From Alphaproteobacteria bacterium 32-64-14 (GTDB taxonomy: Bacteria > Pseudomonadota > Alphaproteobacteria > Caulobacterales > Hyphomonadaceae): 44,094 nucleotides of DNA. Numbering within the stretch: position 1 is the first letter of the stretch; each line of letters starts with the position of its first letter. Positions 34,730 to 43,817 of this stretch are shown one piece after another. A program made the translations under genes and the position numbers. The stretch is from the NCBI GenBank assembly GCA_002280725.1, contig NCEM01000016.1, positions 1-44,094 of the forward strand, written 5' to 3'. Below the pieces are notes generated by a model that saw only the letters and a program-made list of their open reading frames with translations, did no database searches and was not told the origin of the DNA.

Positions 34730-35257
34730 TCACTCGTGGATGATGATCGCGTTGGGGGTGACGTCCCAGCTTTCGAGGCGGTTAAGGAAGCTCATGCCGA
34801 GCAGGGAGTGTTCGAGGCCTTCCTCGATGATGACGGCGGAGACGTCGTCGACGGACACGCCGTCGATTTCCATCGTGTCGATCACGGCGCCGGCGGCTTT
34901 CACGCGGCCGGAGGCGGTGCGGACGTTGACGTTCTGCTGGAGGTTTTCAGGCGCGAGGCCGGCGCGGCGGGCGTCGCGCTCGTTGAGGGCGACGAGGGTG
35001 GCGCCGGTGTCGACCAGGAATTTCACGACGACACCGTTGACCCGGGCGGTCGCCCAGTAGTGGCCATCGCCCTCCTTGCGGAGTGAGGCGGAGCGGATCT
35101 GGCTGGCCGTGATGTGCAGCGAGTCGGCGTCGGACTCAGCCACCTCCGCGATGGCGGGTTTGGCTTCGGTCTGGCTGCCCGTCAGGGTTTCGCGTAGGGC
35201 CACGAGACCAAGCGCTGCCGCGCCGAACAGTGCGAGTGCCGGAAGAATCGCCTTCAT
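34730..35257 (-). CDS. Membrane-anchored retropepsin-like aspartic protease
   Basis: A 175-residue protein of the bacterial clan AA aspartic protease family (TIGR02281 type). The ATG at 35257 starts an N-terminal hydrophobic anchor (MKAILPALALFGAAALGLVA), so the protease domain lies in the periplasm. The catalytic motif is FLVDTGATLVALNERDA (single DTG; such proteases act as dimers, like retropepsins). The flap/strand region VKAAGAVIDTMEIDGVSVDD and the closing LEHSLLGMSFLNRL are typical. An upstream in-frame extension without signal character is rejected. DUF1289 follows 130 bases downstream on the same strand. Substrate unknown. Confidence 0.88.
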   Translation of the reverse strand: MKAILPALALFGAAALGLVALRETLTGSQTEAKPAIAEVAESDADSLHITASQIRSASLRKEGDGHYWATARVNGVVVKFLVDTGATLVALNERDARRAGLAPENLQQNVNVRTASGRVKAAGAVIDTMEIDGVSVDDVSAVIIEEGLEHSLLGMSFLNRLESWDVTPNAIIIHE

Positions 35258-35387
35258 CACCGCAGCTTGCGTCCTTGCTCTTGTCCGTCCGGGCATGGTG
35301 CGTCGCCCGCTGTGTCTAGCAGAAAACCGTTCAGCAAAGAACAAGGCAGGGCAGCGGAGTTCCAGTATTGGGCAGGTCAGTCGCCTG

Positions 35388-35582
35388 TCAGCCGAGTTTT
35401 CCGAGGGCTTTCAGGGTGTCGATCCGCGCCGGCAGGGTGCCCATGACCTGGTCGCGCTCGTCATCCGTCAACTTGGCCCAGCGTGCGATTTCGCCCAGCG
35501 TGCGGCCACAGCCGAGGCAGTTGCCGGTCTGGCCGTCGACCACGCAGACTTTGATGCAGGGGGTGCGGATCGGCTGGTGCAT
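35388..35582 (-). CDS. DUF1289 small cysteine-rich protein
   Basis: A 64-residue protein of the DUF1289 family. Four cysteines in [20 protein letters not shown] are the hallmark and suggest a metal or Fe-S site; the rest is helix ([20 protein letters not shown]). I chose the internal ATG at 35582 because the family begins MxxPxxTPC; a longer frame to 35633 adds 17 unrelated residues. Located upstream of the aspartic protease in minus-strand order and divergent from the acyl-CoA dehydrogenase gene. Function unknown. Confidence 0.85.
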   Translation of the reverse strand: MHQPIRTPCIKVCVVDGQTGNCLGCGRTLGEIARWAKLTDDERDQVMGTLPARIDTLKALGKLG

Positions 35583-35663
35583 GGCATGTTTATACAGGGG
35601 TTTTGGGCGAGGTGCACCCTTCCCCAGCGGCAATGCGACCTAGCGTCCAAGGGCAAAAAAGCC

Positions 35664-35736
35664 TTGACGTACCTCACGTAAACCGGAGCATGCAGGCCAA
35701 CACGCAAGCTTTGTAGTGTCCTTCCGTAACGTAAAC
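35664..35736. promoter_or_regulatory. Candidate operator repeats upstream of acyl-CoA dehydrogenase
   Basis: ACGTAAAC occurs twice, at 35676-35683 and 35729-35736, 53 bases apart on the same strand. The first copy is part of ttgACGTAcctcACGTAAACc, an imperfect dyad of ACGT half-sites. ACGTAAA-type sites are known for regulators of fatty acid and branched-chain amino acid breakdown genes, so an acyl-CoA-responsive TetR- or MerR-type regulator is plausible. The second copy lies 20 bases before the ATG, a repressor-like position. Confidence 0.4.
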
Positions 35737-35755
35737 TACCCACCCGGAGCCGCTC

Positions 35756-36952
35756 ATGGACATCCAGTTCACGCCTGAAGAAGTTGCCTTCCGTGAGGCG
35801 GTGCGGACCTGGCTTGAGACCGAGTATCCCGCGGAGCTGCGCGGCAAGGCCTCGCGCGACGACTACTCCAAGGAAGATTTCCTTGTCTGGCAGCGTGCGC
35901 TCCACAAGCGCGGCTGGGGCGCGCCGGCATGGCCGAAGCAGCATGGCGGCACGGGCTGGACGGCGACGCAGCGCTACATCTTCCAGGAAGAATGTGCGCG
36001 CGCCGAGACACTGCCGATCCCGCCGTTCGGCATGAGCATGCTGGCGCCGGTGCTGATGGCGTTCGCAAGCGAAGAGCAGAAGGCGCACTACCTGCCGCGC
36101 ATCATCAACGGCACGGACTTCTGGTGCCAGGGCTATTCCGAGCCGGGCGCAGGATCGGACCTTGCGTCGCTGAAGACCAAGGCCGAGCGCGTCGGCGACC
36201 ACTACATCATCAACGGCCAGAAGACGTGGACGACGCTGGGCCACTTCGCGGACTGGATCTTCGTGCTTTGCCGCACCGACCCGACGGCGAAGAAACCGCA
36301 GGAAGGTATCTCTTTCATCCTCGTCGACATGAAGACGCCGGGTGTGGAAGTGCGCCCGATCATCACGATGGATGGCGGCCATGAGGTCAACGAGACGTGG
36401 TTCACCGACGTGAAGGTTCCGGTCGCGAACCTTGTCGGCAAGGAGAACGAGGGCTGGACTTATGCCAAGTACCTGCTGGCGCACGAGCGCACGGGTATTG
36501 CCGGCGTCGCGCGCTCCAAGAAGGGCATCGAGCGTCTGCGCGAGATCGCTTCGGTGGAGCTGGACCAGGGCCAGCCGATCATCCGCAATCCAGAATTCGC
36601 CAAGAAGGTCTCTGAACTCGAGATCGACCTGATCGCGCTGGAGTACACCGAGCTGCGCACGCTGGCGCGTGAGAGCAAGGGCAAGGGTCCGGGGCCGGAA
36701 AGCTCGATCCTGAAGATCAAGGGCACAGAGATCCAGCAGCGCATTACCGAGCTGACGCTGGAGGCGGTGGGCGTCTATGGCGCGCCGTATTTCCGCGGCT
36801 TCCCGAAGGATGGCGACAACCAGTTCCCGATCGGGCCCGAGTACGCTCACCTTGCGGCGCCGACCTACGCCAACATGCGCAAGACCTCGATCTATGGCGG
36901 GTCCAACGAGATCCAGCACAACATCATCGCCAAGATGGTTCTGGGGCTCTAA
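35756..36952 (+). CDS. Acyl-CoA dehydrogenase, PimC-like
   Basis: A 398-residue flavoprotein dehydrogenating acyl-CoA to enoyl-CoA. Motifs: QGYSEPGAGSDLASLKTKA and GQKTWTTLGHFADW (FAD/substrate binding), the VNETWFTDVKVPVANLVGKE strand, AHERTGIAGVARSKKG, and YGGSNEIQHNIIAKMVLGL at the C-terminus. It looks closest to the large subunit of pimeloyl-CoA-type dehydrogenases, which pair with a smaller homologue; a second, smaller acyl-CoA dehydrogenase gene is encoded downstream (37727). GGAG lies eight bases before the ATG. Probably acts in breakdown of a long, branched, or dicarboxylic acyl-CoA; the substrate is not readable. Confidence 0.93.
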   Translation: MDIQFTPEEVAFREAVRTWLETEYPAELRGKASRDDYSKEDFLVWQRALHKRGWGAPAWPKQHGGTGWTATQRYIFQEECARAETLPIPPFGMSMLAPVLMAFASEEQKAHYLPRIINGTDFWCQGYSEPGAGSDLASLKTKAERVGDHYIINGQKTWTTLGHFADWIFVLCRTDPTAKKPQEGISFILVDMKTPGVEVRPIITMDGGHEVNETWFTDVKVPVANLVGKENEGWTYAKYLLAHERTGIAGVARSKKGIERLREIASVELDQGQPIIRNPEFAKKVSELEIDLIALEYTELRTLARESKGKGPGPESSILKIKGTEIQQRITELTLEAVGVYGAPYFRGFPKDGDNQFPIGPEYAHLAAPTYANMRKTSIYGGSNEIQHNIIAKMVLGL

Positions 36953-37015
36953 TGCGGCTGATGGTAGGCTCCCGGAACAACTAGCCCCCATCGAGGGGCA
37001 TGAGGCGAGGGACAG

Positions 37016-37672
37016 ATGACCGCTGGTAGCGTCGGCAACTACGCAATCTGGGGCGTGATTGCGTTCCTGTCGGTGGGCGTTGGGGGCTATGCGCTTTTCC
37101 ACGCCGCCACGGGCTTTGTGCACCTGCCGATCATGAACCCGATGTTCGATCCGTGGGGCCTGCAAGCGCACGTTGCGGCGTCGGGCGTCGCCATGCTGGT
37201 TGGTGCCTTCCAATTTCTCAAGCCGCTGCGCCGGAAGGCGCCAAGGCTGCATCGCTGGATTGGCCGGATCTATGTGGCCGCCTGCGTGATCGGCGGCCTC
37301 GCGGGCGGGTCTATCGCGCTGTCATCAACGGCTGGTCCGATCGCCGGCTGGGGCTTCTTCATGCTCGCCGTGCTGTGGGTGCCGTTCACCCTGCTGGCGC
37401 TGCGCTCTGCGATGCAGAAGGACTTCACGGCGCACGAGCGCTGGATGATCCGCTCGTTCGCCCTGACGTTTGGGGCCGTTACGCTCCGCCTGCAGTTGCC
37501 GCTGGCTGGCTATCTGGGCGCGCAGGGGCTGATACCGAGCGATTTCGTCTGGTCCTACCAGTATATCGCCTGGCTCGCCTGGGTGCCGAACCTGATTGCC
37601 GCCGAACTTTTTGTCGCCACCTTGCGCAAACCCCGGCGACCCAAGGTCGCGCCGGGCGCAAGTGTGGCCTGA
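37016..37672 (+). CDS. DUF2306 membrane protein
   Basis: A 218-residue integral membrane protein with about seven hydrophobic segments (AIWGVIAFLSVGVGGYALF, HVAASGVAMLVGAFQFL, VAACVIGGLAGGSIAL, GWGFFMLAVLWVPFTLLAL and others). The LRRKAPRLHRWIGRIYV signature between segments two and three and the HERWMIRSFALTFGAVTLR segment identify DUF2306. The conserved histidines suggest haem or metal binding, which is inference. It sits between the two acyl-CoA dehydrogenase genes on the same strand (63 and 54 bases away), so an electron-transfer or membrane role linked to them is possible. Confidence 0.85.
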   Translation: MTAGSVGNYAIWGVIAFLSVGVGGYALFHAATGFVHLPIMNPMFDPWGLQAHVAASGVAMLVGAFQFLKPLRRKAPRLHRWIGRIYVAACVIGGLAGGSIALSSTAGPIAGWGFFMLAVLWVPFTLLALRSAMQKDFTAHERWMIRSFALTFGAVTLRLQLPLAGYLGAQGLIPSDFVWSYQYIAWLAWVPNLIAAELFVATLRKPRRPKVAPGASVA

Positions 37673-37726
37673 CTCTGTTGCACCATCCCAACGCCTGCCC
37701 CTAGATGGGGTTCGAGGAGACTTTCC

Positions 37727-38863
37727 ATGGATTTCAGCTTCACCTCCGAACAGGACATGCTGCGCGACACGGTCGCCAAGCTGGTCAGCCAGCAATACGA
37801 CTTCGATACGCGCCGGAAGGTGGCGAAGTCGGACGCCGGCTGGCGCCCCGAGATGTGGGCGCAGTTCGCCGAGCTAGGTCTGCTGGGCGCGTCGTTCACC
37901 GAGGCTGAAGGCGGCTTTGGAAGCGGCCCGATCGAGGCGATGATCATCTCCGAGGAATTCGGCAAGGGCCTCGTGATCGAGCCCTACCTGCAGACCGTTG
38001 TGATCGGCGGAAACTTCTTCCGTCACGGCGGCACGGATGCGCAGAAGGAAGAGCACATTGCGGGCATCATCGGCGGCGAGACGCGCATTGCGTTTGCGTA
38101 TTCCGAGCCGAAGAGCCGCTTCGATCTGAACGACGTTTCGACCACCGCGAAGAAGGACGGCGCCGGCTATGTCCTGAACGGCCACAAGGCCGTGGTGCTC
38201 GGTGCGCCGTTTGCGACGCATCTGATCGTTACGGCGCGCACCTCAGGCGGGCAGCGCGACGCAAAAGGCGTGTCAGTGTTCCTCGTGGCGAAGGACGCCA
38301 AGGGCGTGACAACGCGGGATTATCCGACCGTGGACGGCCTGCGCGCTTCGGAAGTGCATTTCGAGAATGTTGCTGTCGGCGCCGATGCCCTGATTGGCGC
38401 GGCCGACAATGGCCTGCCGCTGGTCGAGAAGGTGATCGACAACGCCATCGCTGCGCTGTGCGCCGAGGCGGTTGGCTGCTTCAAGGTTCTGAACGAGGCA
38501 ACGATCTCGTACTCCAAACAGCGCAAGCAGTTCGGCCAGCCGATCGGCAACTTCCAGGTCCTGCAGCACCGCATGGTCGACATGTTCATGGCGGCCGAGC
38601 AGGCGACATCGATGACCTACATGCTGACGCTGAAGCTCGATGAGGCGGACAAGGCCCGCAAGATGGCGGCGTCTGCGGCGAAGGTTCAGGTGGGCAAGGC
38701 TGGCAAGCTGGTGAGCCAGGACGCGGTTCAGATCCACGGCGGCATGGGCATGACGGACGAACTCAACGTCGGCCACTTCTTCAAGCGCGTGACGATGATC
38801 GAGAGCCAGTTCGGCAACACCGACTGGCACCTGCGCCGCTACACTGAGCTGTCGGCGGGCTGA
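37727..38863 (+). CDS. Acyl-CoA dehydrogenase, PimD-like
   Basis: A 378-residue acyl-CoA dehydrogenase family protein, smaller and more divergent than the one at 35756. Signatures: FTSEQDMLRDTVAKLVSQQY, LGASFTEAEGGFGSGPIEAM, YSEPKSRFDLNDVSTTAKKD, KQRKQFGQPIGNFQVLQHRM (the conserved Arg/Gln FAD-contact helix) and DAVQIHGGMGMTDELNVGHF. The C-terminus (WHLRRYTELSAG) lacks the YGG(S/T)xEIQ segment that its partner has. Such unequal pairs form alpha2-beta2 complexes in which one subunit keeps the catalytic site; a complex with the 35756 product is the natural reading. Confidence 0.92.
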   Translation: MDFSFTSEQDMLRDTVAKLVSQQYDFDTRRKVAKSDAGWRPEMWAQFAELGLLGASFTEAEGGFGSGPIEAMIISEEFGKGLVIEPYLQTVVIGGNFFRHGGTDAQKEEHIAGIIGGETRIAFAYSEPKSRFDLNDVSTTAKKDGAGYVLNGHKAVVLGAPFATHLIVTARTSGGQRDAKGVSVFLVAKDAKGVTTRDYPTVDGLRASEVHFENVAVGADALIGAADNGLPLVEKVIDNAIAALCAEAVGCFKVLNEATISYSKQRKQFGQPIGNFQVLQHRMVDMFMAAEQATSMTYMLTLKLDEADKARKMAASAAKVQVGKAGKLVSQDAVQIHGGMGMTDELNVGHFFKRVTMIESQFGNTDWHLRRYTELSAG

Positions 38864-38867
38864 GACG

Positions 38868-39113
38868 TCAATCCGGTTTCGGACGGGGCGGCGGGGTGAT
38901 GCCCTTCGCCAGGGCACGTACCTTTGCGATGGTGCGGGTGGCGGCATCGTCGCTGACGACCCGGTCATCCCAGCAGGCGTTGATCAGGTCGTCGCGGCTG
39001 ACCGTGGCGCCGTTGGCGCGGGCCGATGCGATGAGCGCAGTGAGCGTCTGAGCCTCGACGCGCGATTCTTCCGCACCGGCAAAGACCCGGCATGCCGAGG
39101 GCGAGACCCGCAT
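38868..39113 (-). pseudogene. Remnant of an OmpR/CadC-type winged-helix regulator
   Basis: An 81-residue frame matching only the middle of a transcriptional-regulator winged-helix domain (SRVEAQTLTALIASARANG, VSRDDLINACWDDRVVSDDA, TRTIAKVRALAKG). It stops at a Pro-rich end before the recognition wing (the family continues with a FIETVPRRGYRL-like hairpin) and lacks the usual membrane and sensor part. At the 5' end, homology (EPDFTVGSMRVSPSACRV) continues upstream of the ATG at 39113; the in-frame codon where a start is expected is ATA (39152-39150), which may be a decayed ATG. So both ends are damaged. It lies between the acyl-CoA dehydrogenase pair and an IS element. Confidence 0.6.
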
Positions 39114-39584
39114 CGAGCCGACCGTGAAATCAGGCTCGTGCGAGAGATTTATGCGGCTGGGGGCTCGCTCACGGCCTGTTCCGCTGAAAAGTCAGAAAAG
39201 GGTCGGATCGAAGGCGCCGCGAAGTCCGGCCAACCCGCAACGCCATTGCGAATCTGCCCCAAGGACGACCGAAGAAAACCGCAAGCGCGGGATTTAGCAA
39301 CGCCACGTGGGCACGTGGCCTGCCGGGGAGCGCGCGGCTTTGATTGTCGGTCGGAGGCTGGGGGCACTTTCAGGGCAAAGGCGCGCGGCGGCCTGGCCAC
39401 GCGCGTAGAGCAGACGAGTCCATGTTTGCAAACCGTGTCGTGATGGCGGCTGTTTTGGTGGCAGCAGCGGCTGCCGTCCCGCTGGCGGCCTGGCTGTGCA
39501 AGGGGGCGGCCGGGCGCAGGCCAGCCGGTCGCCCGCGCCGATGAATCTTTCCAGCGAGCAGACCCCAACCAGCGGGTGCGTCTA
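39114..39584. other. Gene-poor stretch left of the IS element
   Basis: 471 bases. The first ~80 contain the decayed upstream part of the winged-helix remnant on the minus strand. The middle (39190-39420) shows nothing I recognise. A possible 40-residue membrane peptide is listed at 39422-39544. The right edge is the IS target site. Confidence 0.5.
39422..39544 (+). CDS. Possible small single-pass membrane peptide
   Basis: A 40-residue frame from ATG 39422: one hydrophobic helix (VVMAAVLVAAAAAVPLAAWL) then a basic Arg/Pro tail. No clear ribosome site and no family. It could be a chance frame in GC-rich DNA or a small membrane protein. Confidence 0.2.
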   Translation: MFANRVVMAAVLVAAAAAVPLAAWLCKGAAGRRPAGRPRR

Positions 39585-40430
39585 GGCTCCATACCCAATT
39601 GATCTTGCTGATTTGAGCGGCGCTTGATTCCTTTGATCCGGGAGGATTTCAGGATGGCGAGGAAGCGTGAGGTTTATTGGCTGTCGGATGTGGGGTGGCG
39701 AGCGATCCAGCCGCATCTTCCGACAGGGCGGTGCGAGGCGCGCAGGGTGGATGACCTTCGTGTGCTATCAGGGATCATGCACATACTGCGCTCCGCAGGG
39801 CGCTGGAAGGACTGCCCAGCCGTCTATGGCCCTCAAACAACGATCTACAATCGCTGGAACAGGTGGAGCCGGCAGGGCGTCTGGCAGGAGATCTTCTACG
39901 CTGTGACAGGCTCGACAGGGGTCTTCGCCGGCTCAGTGGACTCCACCCACATCAAGGCCCACCGTACGGCGGCGGGCACAAACGGAGGGCTTGTCATCAT
40001 GCCATTGGCGCCTCGCGCGGCGGCCGAACGAGGAAAATCCACGCGCCGACCGGCGATGCGGGCCGCCCTGTCGCCTTTGTCCTCACTCCCGGCAATGCCC
40101 ACGATCTCGACGGAGCCAGAGCCCTGCTCGCTATCCGTTGTCCGGCGCGGCGCTTCCAGGCGGATCGCGCCTATGACGCCCGGTCCTTGCGCGACTGGCT
40201 CGCCGACCGCGGGACGGAGGCCGTGATCCCGACCAACCCGACGCGCAAACATCCACATACCTACAGCGGCAAGGCATACCGGAGCAGGAACCTCATTGAG
40301 CGCATGTTCTGCAGGCTGAAGGACTTTCGCCGCATCGCAACCCGTTATGACAAGCGCAGCGACACATTCCTGTCCGCCGTCTATCTCGCCACAGCCATTA
40401 CCTGATGGACGCCAATTGAGTCTGGAGCCC
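39585..40430 (+). mobile_element. IS5-family insertion sequence (IS427-like group), 846 bp
   Basis: Terminal inverted repeats: left GGCTCCATACCCAATTG from 39585; right end, read inward on the minus strand, GGGCTCCAGACTCAATTG from 40430. They differ by one extra base and two substitutions. A TA dinucleotide flanks both ends (39583-39584 and 40431-40432), the 2-base target duplication typical of this group. Inside is one transposase in two overlapping frames. The right end lies in the stop codon of the lipoprotein gene at 40430-40702. Confidence 0.85.
39654..40405 (+). CDS. IS5-family transposase, two overlapping frames
   Basis: A DDE transposase split between two frames. The first frame from ATG 39654 (GGAGG just upstream) gives the N-terminal helix-turn-helix (YWLSDVGWRAIQPHLPTG) and the first Asp in AGSVDSTHIKAHR. 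Near 39985-39995 the protein match moves to the -1 frame, which carries HAIGASRGGRTRKIHA, the second Asp in ADRAYDARSLRDWL and the Glu in SRNLIERMFCRLKDFRR, ending at 40405. The junction aaacggagggctt has no classical slippery heptamer, but a lost G from a G run would explain it. Either programmed -1 frameshifting or an inactivating deletion. Confidence 0.8.
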
Positions 40431-40702
40431 TACGGTGCGACACACGTATAGAAGTGCTCGTCGAACTGCTTCCCGTCGCGCGTCACCGTCGCGGAATCGA
40501 GCAAGGACGTCTTGCCATCCTTCTGGCAACGCGCCTCACCCTCTTCAATTACCGCCCCCATCACATCCGGCTCTGGCAGTTCGCCAGCGGGTACGGTCGC
40601 GTACAGGAACCGCCCATCAGCCAGCGCCGTCACCTCGACATCCGGCGTTCCCACACACGCGGCCAGCGACAGCAAAAGTCCACCAGCAACCACCAGCCTC
40701 AT
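40430..40702 (-). CDS. Small lipoprotein, function unknown
   Basis: A 90-residue lipoprotein. The signal LVVAGGLLLSLAAC has a clear LAAC lipobox, so the mature protein starts at Cys16. The mature part is short and acidic (VTALADGRFLYATVPAGELP) with two cysteines (EARCQKDG, HFYTCVAP) that may pair. It follows aspS by 21 bases on the same strand. Its TAG stop is made of the TA target duplication plus the terminal G of the adjacent IS, so the protein is unchanged by the insertion. No family recognised. Confidence 0.75.
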   Translation of the reverse strand: MRLVVAGGLLLSLAACVGTPDVEVTALADGRFLYATVPAGELPEPDVMGAVIEEGEARCQKDGKTSLLDSATVTRDGKQFDEHFYTCVAP

Positions 40703-40723
40703 GCGGATCCCTTTCCGTCGGCG

Positions 40724-42505
40724 CTACTTCTTGTCGGCGACGACCCTGATGCCAAGCTCGCGCAGCTGTTTCATGGCCGCCTCGCTCGGCGCGCCCATCA
40801 GCAGATCCTGCGCCTGCTGGTTCATCGGGAACAGCGTGATCTCGCGCAGGTTCTGCACGCCGCAGACAAGCATGACGATGCGATCGACGCCAGCGGCCAT
40901 GCCACCATGCGGCGGCGCGCCGAACTGGAACGCCCGGTACATGCCGCCAAACTGCGTTTCGACGTCTTCCTTGGTCAGCCCCGTGATCTCGAAAGCCCGC
41001 ACCATTGTATCCGGGCTCGCATTCCGGATCGAGCCCGACGCAATCTCATAGCCGTTGCAGACCATGTCGTACTGGAACGCCTTCAGCGACAGCGGATCAA
41101 CGCCGCTGTTCAGTGCCTCCAGCCCACCTTGCGGCATCGAGAACGGGTTGTGCGCGAAGTCGACCTTTTTCTCTTCCTCGCTCCACTCATAGAACGGGAA
41201 GTCCACGATCCAGCAGCAGGCGAACTGGTCCGGCTGCGTCAGGTTCAGCTCCGTGCCAACGCGGTTCCGCGCCTCGCCCGCGAACTTGTAGAACGCCTTG
41301 GGGTCGCCCGCCGTGAAGAACACGGCATCGCCAACCTTCAGCCCGAACTGCTGGCGAATGGCTTCCGTCCGCTCAGGCCCGATGTTCTTGGCGACCGGAC
41401 CCGCGCCGCCTTCCTCGCCCTCGCGCCAGAAGATGTAGCCGAGGCCAGGCTGGCCCAGCTGCTGCGCCCACGAATTCATCTTGTCGCAAAACGCGCGGCT
41501 GCCGCCGCCCGGCGCGGGAATGCCCCAAACCTCGTTCTTGGCGTCCTTCTCCAGCATGCCCGCGAAGACCTTGAAACCCGATCCACGGAAGTGGTCAGAC
41601 ACATTGTCCATCTCGATCGGGTTGCGGATATCCGGCTTGTCCGAGCCGTATTTGCGGATCGACGTGTCATACGGAATGCGCGGGAATTTCTGCGTCACCG
41701 GCTTGCCGTTGCCAAACTCCTCGAACACGCCTCGCAGCACGGGCTCCATCGTGTCCCACACGTCTTCCTGCGTGACGAAGCTCATCTCCAAGTCGAGCTG
41801 GTAGAACTCGCCCGGCAGACGGTCGGCGCGCGGGTCTTCATCGCGGAAGCACGGCGCGATCTGGAAGTAGCGATCGAAGCCCGCCACCATCAGCAGCTGC
41901 TTGTACTGCTGCGGCGCCTGCGGCAGCGCGAAGAACTTGCCCTGGTGTATGCGGCTCGGCACCAGGAAGTCACGCGCGCCTTCGGGCGAGGACGCAGTCA
42001 GGATTGGCGTCGAGTATTCCGTGAAACCGGTCTCGTGCATCCGCTTGCGCATCGAGGCGATGACTTTTGTCCGCGTCACGATGTTCGCGTGCAGCGTCTC
42101 GCGGCGGAGGTCGAGGAAGCGGTATTTCAGGCGCACGTCTTCCGGGTATTCCGGCTCGGCAAACACCGGCAGCGGCAGCTCCTCGGATTCCGATATAACC
42201 GTCAGCTCCTTGACCTTGAGATCGATCTCGCCGGTCGCCAGTGCGGCGTTCACCGTGCCTGGATCGCGAGCAACAACCTCGCCGGTCAGGGTAATGACCG
42301 ACTCGACCCGGATACGCTCCAGCTTGGCAAAATGCGCGTTGGAGGGCGTCACCACGCACTGTGTGATGCCGTAGTGGTCGCGCAGGTCGATGAACAGGAG
42401 GCCGCCCAGGTCCCGCTTGCGGTGGACCCAGCCGGACAGGCGGACATTATTGCCGACATGCTCCGCGCGCAGCTGGCCGCAGGAATGCGTCCTGTAAGCA
42501 TGCAT
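40724..42505 (-). CDS. aspS: Aspartyl-tRNA synthetase
   Basis: A 593-residue class II synthetase charging tRNA-Asp (and, in non-discriminating forms, tRNA-Asn). The ATG at 42505 has AGGAG ten bases upstream and gives the family N-terminus [18 protein letters not shown]; upstream in-frame codons overlap rnd and are not family-like. The anticodon-binding OB domain contains [20 protein letters not shown]; motif 2 is [20 protein letters not shown], an alphaproteobacterial form; motif 3 is [12 protein letters not shown]. The residue equivalent to Pseudomonas His31 is Leu33 (seen in tRNA-Asp-specific enzymes), while the DPGTVN loop keeps a Gly seen in non-discriminating ones, so specificity is unclear. 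Confidence 0.97.
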   Translation of the reverse strand: MHAYRTHSCGQLRAEHVGNNVRLSGWVHRKRDLGGLLFIDLRDHYGITQCVVTPSNAHFAKLERIRVESVITLTGEVVARDPGTVNAALATGEIDLKVKELTVISESEELPLPVFAEPEYPEDVRLKYRFLDLRRETLHANIVTRTKVIASMRKRMHETGFTEYSTPILTASSPEGARDFLVPSRIHQGKFFALPQAPQQYKQLLMVAGFDRYFQIAPCFRDEDPRADRLPGEFYQLDLEMSFVTQEDVWDTMEPVLRGVFEEFGNGKPVTQKFPRIPYDTSIRKYGSDKPDIRNPIEMDNVSDHFRGSGFKVFAGMLEKDAKNEVWGIPAPGGGSRAFCDKMNSWAQQLGQPGLGYIFWREGEEGGAGPVAKNIGPERTEAIRQQFGLKVGDAVFFTAGDPKAFYKFAGEARNRVGTELNLTQPDQFACCWIVDFPFYEWSEEEKKVDFAHNPFSMPQGGLEALNSGVDPLSLKAFQYDMVCNGYEIASGSIRNASPDTMVRAFEITGLTKEDVETQFGGMYRAFQFGAPPHGGMAAGVDRIVMLVCGVQNLREITLFPMNQQAQDLLMGAPSEAAMKQLRELGIRVVADKK

Positions 42506-42632
42506 CGGGGCAAAACTCCTGTTTGTCCGGCGAAAGTCGCGGGAATTTGCTTGATCGTTCGGGGCGGACAAGCGCATGTCGCCCTCGAACTTGTCAATAT
42601 CGGCCTGTGGTCGAATCAGGAGCCAGTTGACG

Positions 42633-43817
42633 TTGTCAGGAACCACCGACCACGACCAATCCGGCGAGATCCGCCTGATCACCGATACCGCGGCTCTGGA
42701 GGCTGCCTGCGTCGAGTTGGCCAAGGGCGATTTCCTGGCCGTCGATACCGAATTCCACCGGGAATCGACCTACTGGCCGCAGGTTTGCCTGATCCAGATC
42801 GCCACCGACGATTACGACGCGCTGATCGATCCGCTCGCCCCCGGCATCAACCTCAAGGCGCTGCTCGATCTTCTCGCCGACACCAGCCGCGTGAAGGTGT
42901 TCCACGCCGCCCGTCAGGATCTCGAAATCTTCTCGCGCCTCATGGGCAAGGTGCCCTCCCCGGTGTTCGACTCACAGATCGCCGCCATGGCCGCTGGCCT
43001 CGGCGACTCGATCTCGTACGAGAACCTCGTCGCCCGCACCGTGAAGGGCACGGTCGACAAATCCTCCCAGTTCACCGACTGGGCCCGCCGTCCGCTCTCA
43101 CCCAAACAGCTCGAATACGCGCGCGGCGATGTCACCTTCCTCCGCCGCATCTATCGCATCCTGCACGACAAGCTCGAGAAGCAGGGCCGCCTTGACTGGA
43201 TCGCCGACGAGCACGCCGCCCTCGTCGATCCCGAAAACTACTCCTTCGATCCGAAGGACGCCTGGAAGCGCCAGAAGATCCGGAAGTACCGCAACGACTA
43301 TCTCGCCGTCCTCGCCAACGTCTCCGCCTGGCGCGAGCGCGTGGCGCAGGAAACCGACAAGCCGCGCGGCCGCATCCTCAAGGACGACGCCATCCAGGAA
43401 ATCGCCCAGCAGAAGCCGCGCACGCTCGACGCGCTCGACCGCATGCGCGGCGTCCAACAGGGCTTCGCGAAATCCCGCCACGGCGCCGGCCTGATCCAGG
43501 CCATTAACGAAGCCCTCGACGACCCGGACAAGTATGCGCCCGTGGTCGAGCGCCCCGAGTCCAGCGGCCCGCCGCCCGGCGCCATCGTCGAGCTTCTGAA
43601 GGTCCTGCTCAAGCAGGTCTGCGACGACGCCGGCATCGCAACGCGCCTCATCGCCAACGCCGCTGACATCGAGACGCTCGCCCGCGAGAACGAGCCTGAT
43701 ATCCCGGCTCTCAAAGGCTGGCGCCGCGAAATCTTCGGCGAGAAAGCCCTCAAGCTGAAAACCGGCAAGGTCGCGCTCGCCGCCTCGCCCAAGGGCGTCC
43801 GCATCGTCGAGGTCTAG
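42633..43817 (+). CDS. rnd: Ribonuclease D
   Basis: A 3'-5' exonuclease that trims tRNA precursors. The DEDDy catalytic site is complete: Asp and Glu in [11 protein letters not shown], Asp in [14 protein letters not shown], and Tyr/Asp in [15 protein letters not shown]. One HRDC domain follows (RPLDALD-like: [28 protein letters not shown] in pieces). The TTG at 42633 is preferred: AGGAG lies ten bases upstream and the protein begins just before the [12 protein letters not shown] family start; an ATG at 42576 would add 19 unlike residues (394 versus 413). Divergent from aspS. Its TAG stop is completed by the first G of an IS element. Confidence 0.95.
   Translation: MSGTTDHDQSGEIRLITDTAALEAACVELAKGDFLAVDTEFHRESTYWPQVCLIQIATDDYDALIDPLAPGINLKALLDLLADTSRVKVFHAARQDLEIFSRLMGKVPSPVFDSQIAAMAAGLGDSISYENLVARTVKGTVDKSSQFTDWARRPLSPKQLEYARGDVTFLRRIYRILHDKLEKQGRLDWIADEHAALVDPENYSFDPKDAWKRQKIRKYRNDYLAVLANVSAWRERVAQETDKPRGRILKDDAIQEIAQQKPRTLDALDRMRGVQQGFAKSRHGAGLIQAINEALDDPDKYAPVVERPESSGPPPGAIVELLKVLLKQVCDDAGIATRLIANAADIETLARENEPDIPALKGWRREIFGEKALKLKTGKVALAASPKGVRIVEV

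Noticed and set aside
35468..37252. A 594-codon open frame on the minus strand opposite the first acyl-CoA dehydrogenase
   Set aside because: Shadow frame; the plus strand has a full acyl-CoA dehydrogenase with all motifs and a good ribosome site.
40454..43195. A 913-codon open frame on the plus strand opposite aspS
   Set aside because: Antisense shadow of aspS in GC-rich DNA; Arg/His/Leu-rich with no family resemblance, whereas the minus strand encodes a complete synthetase.
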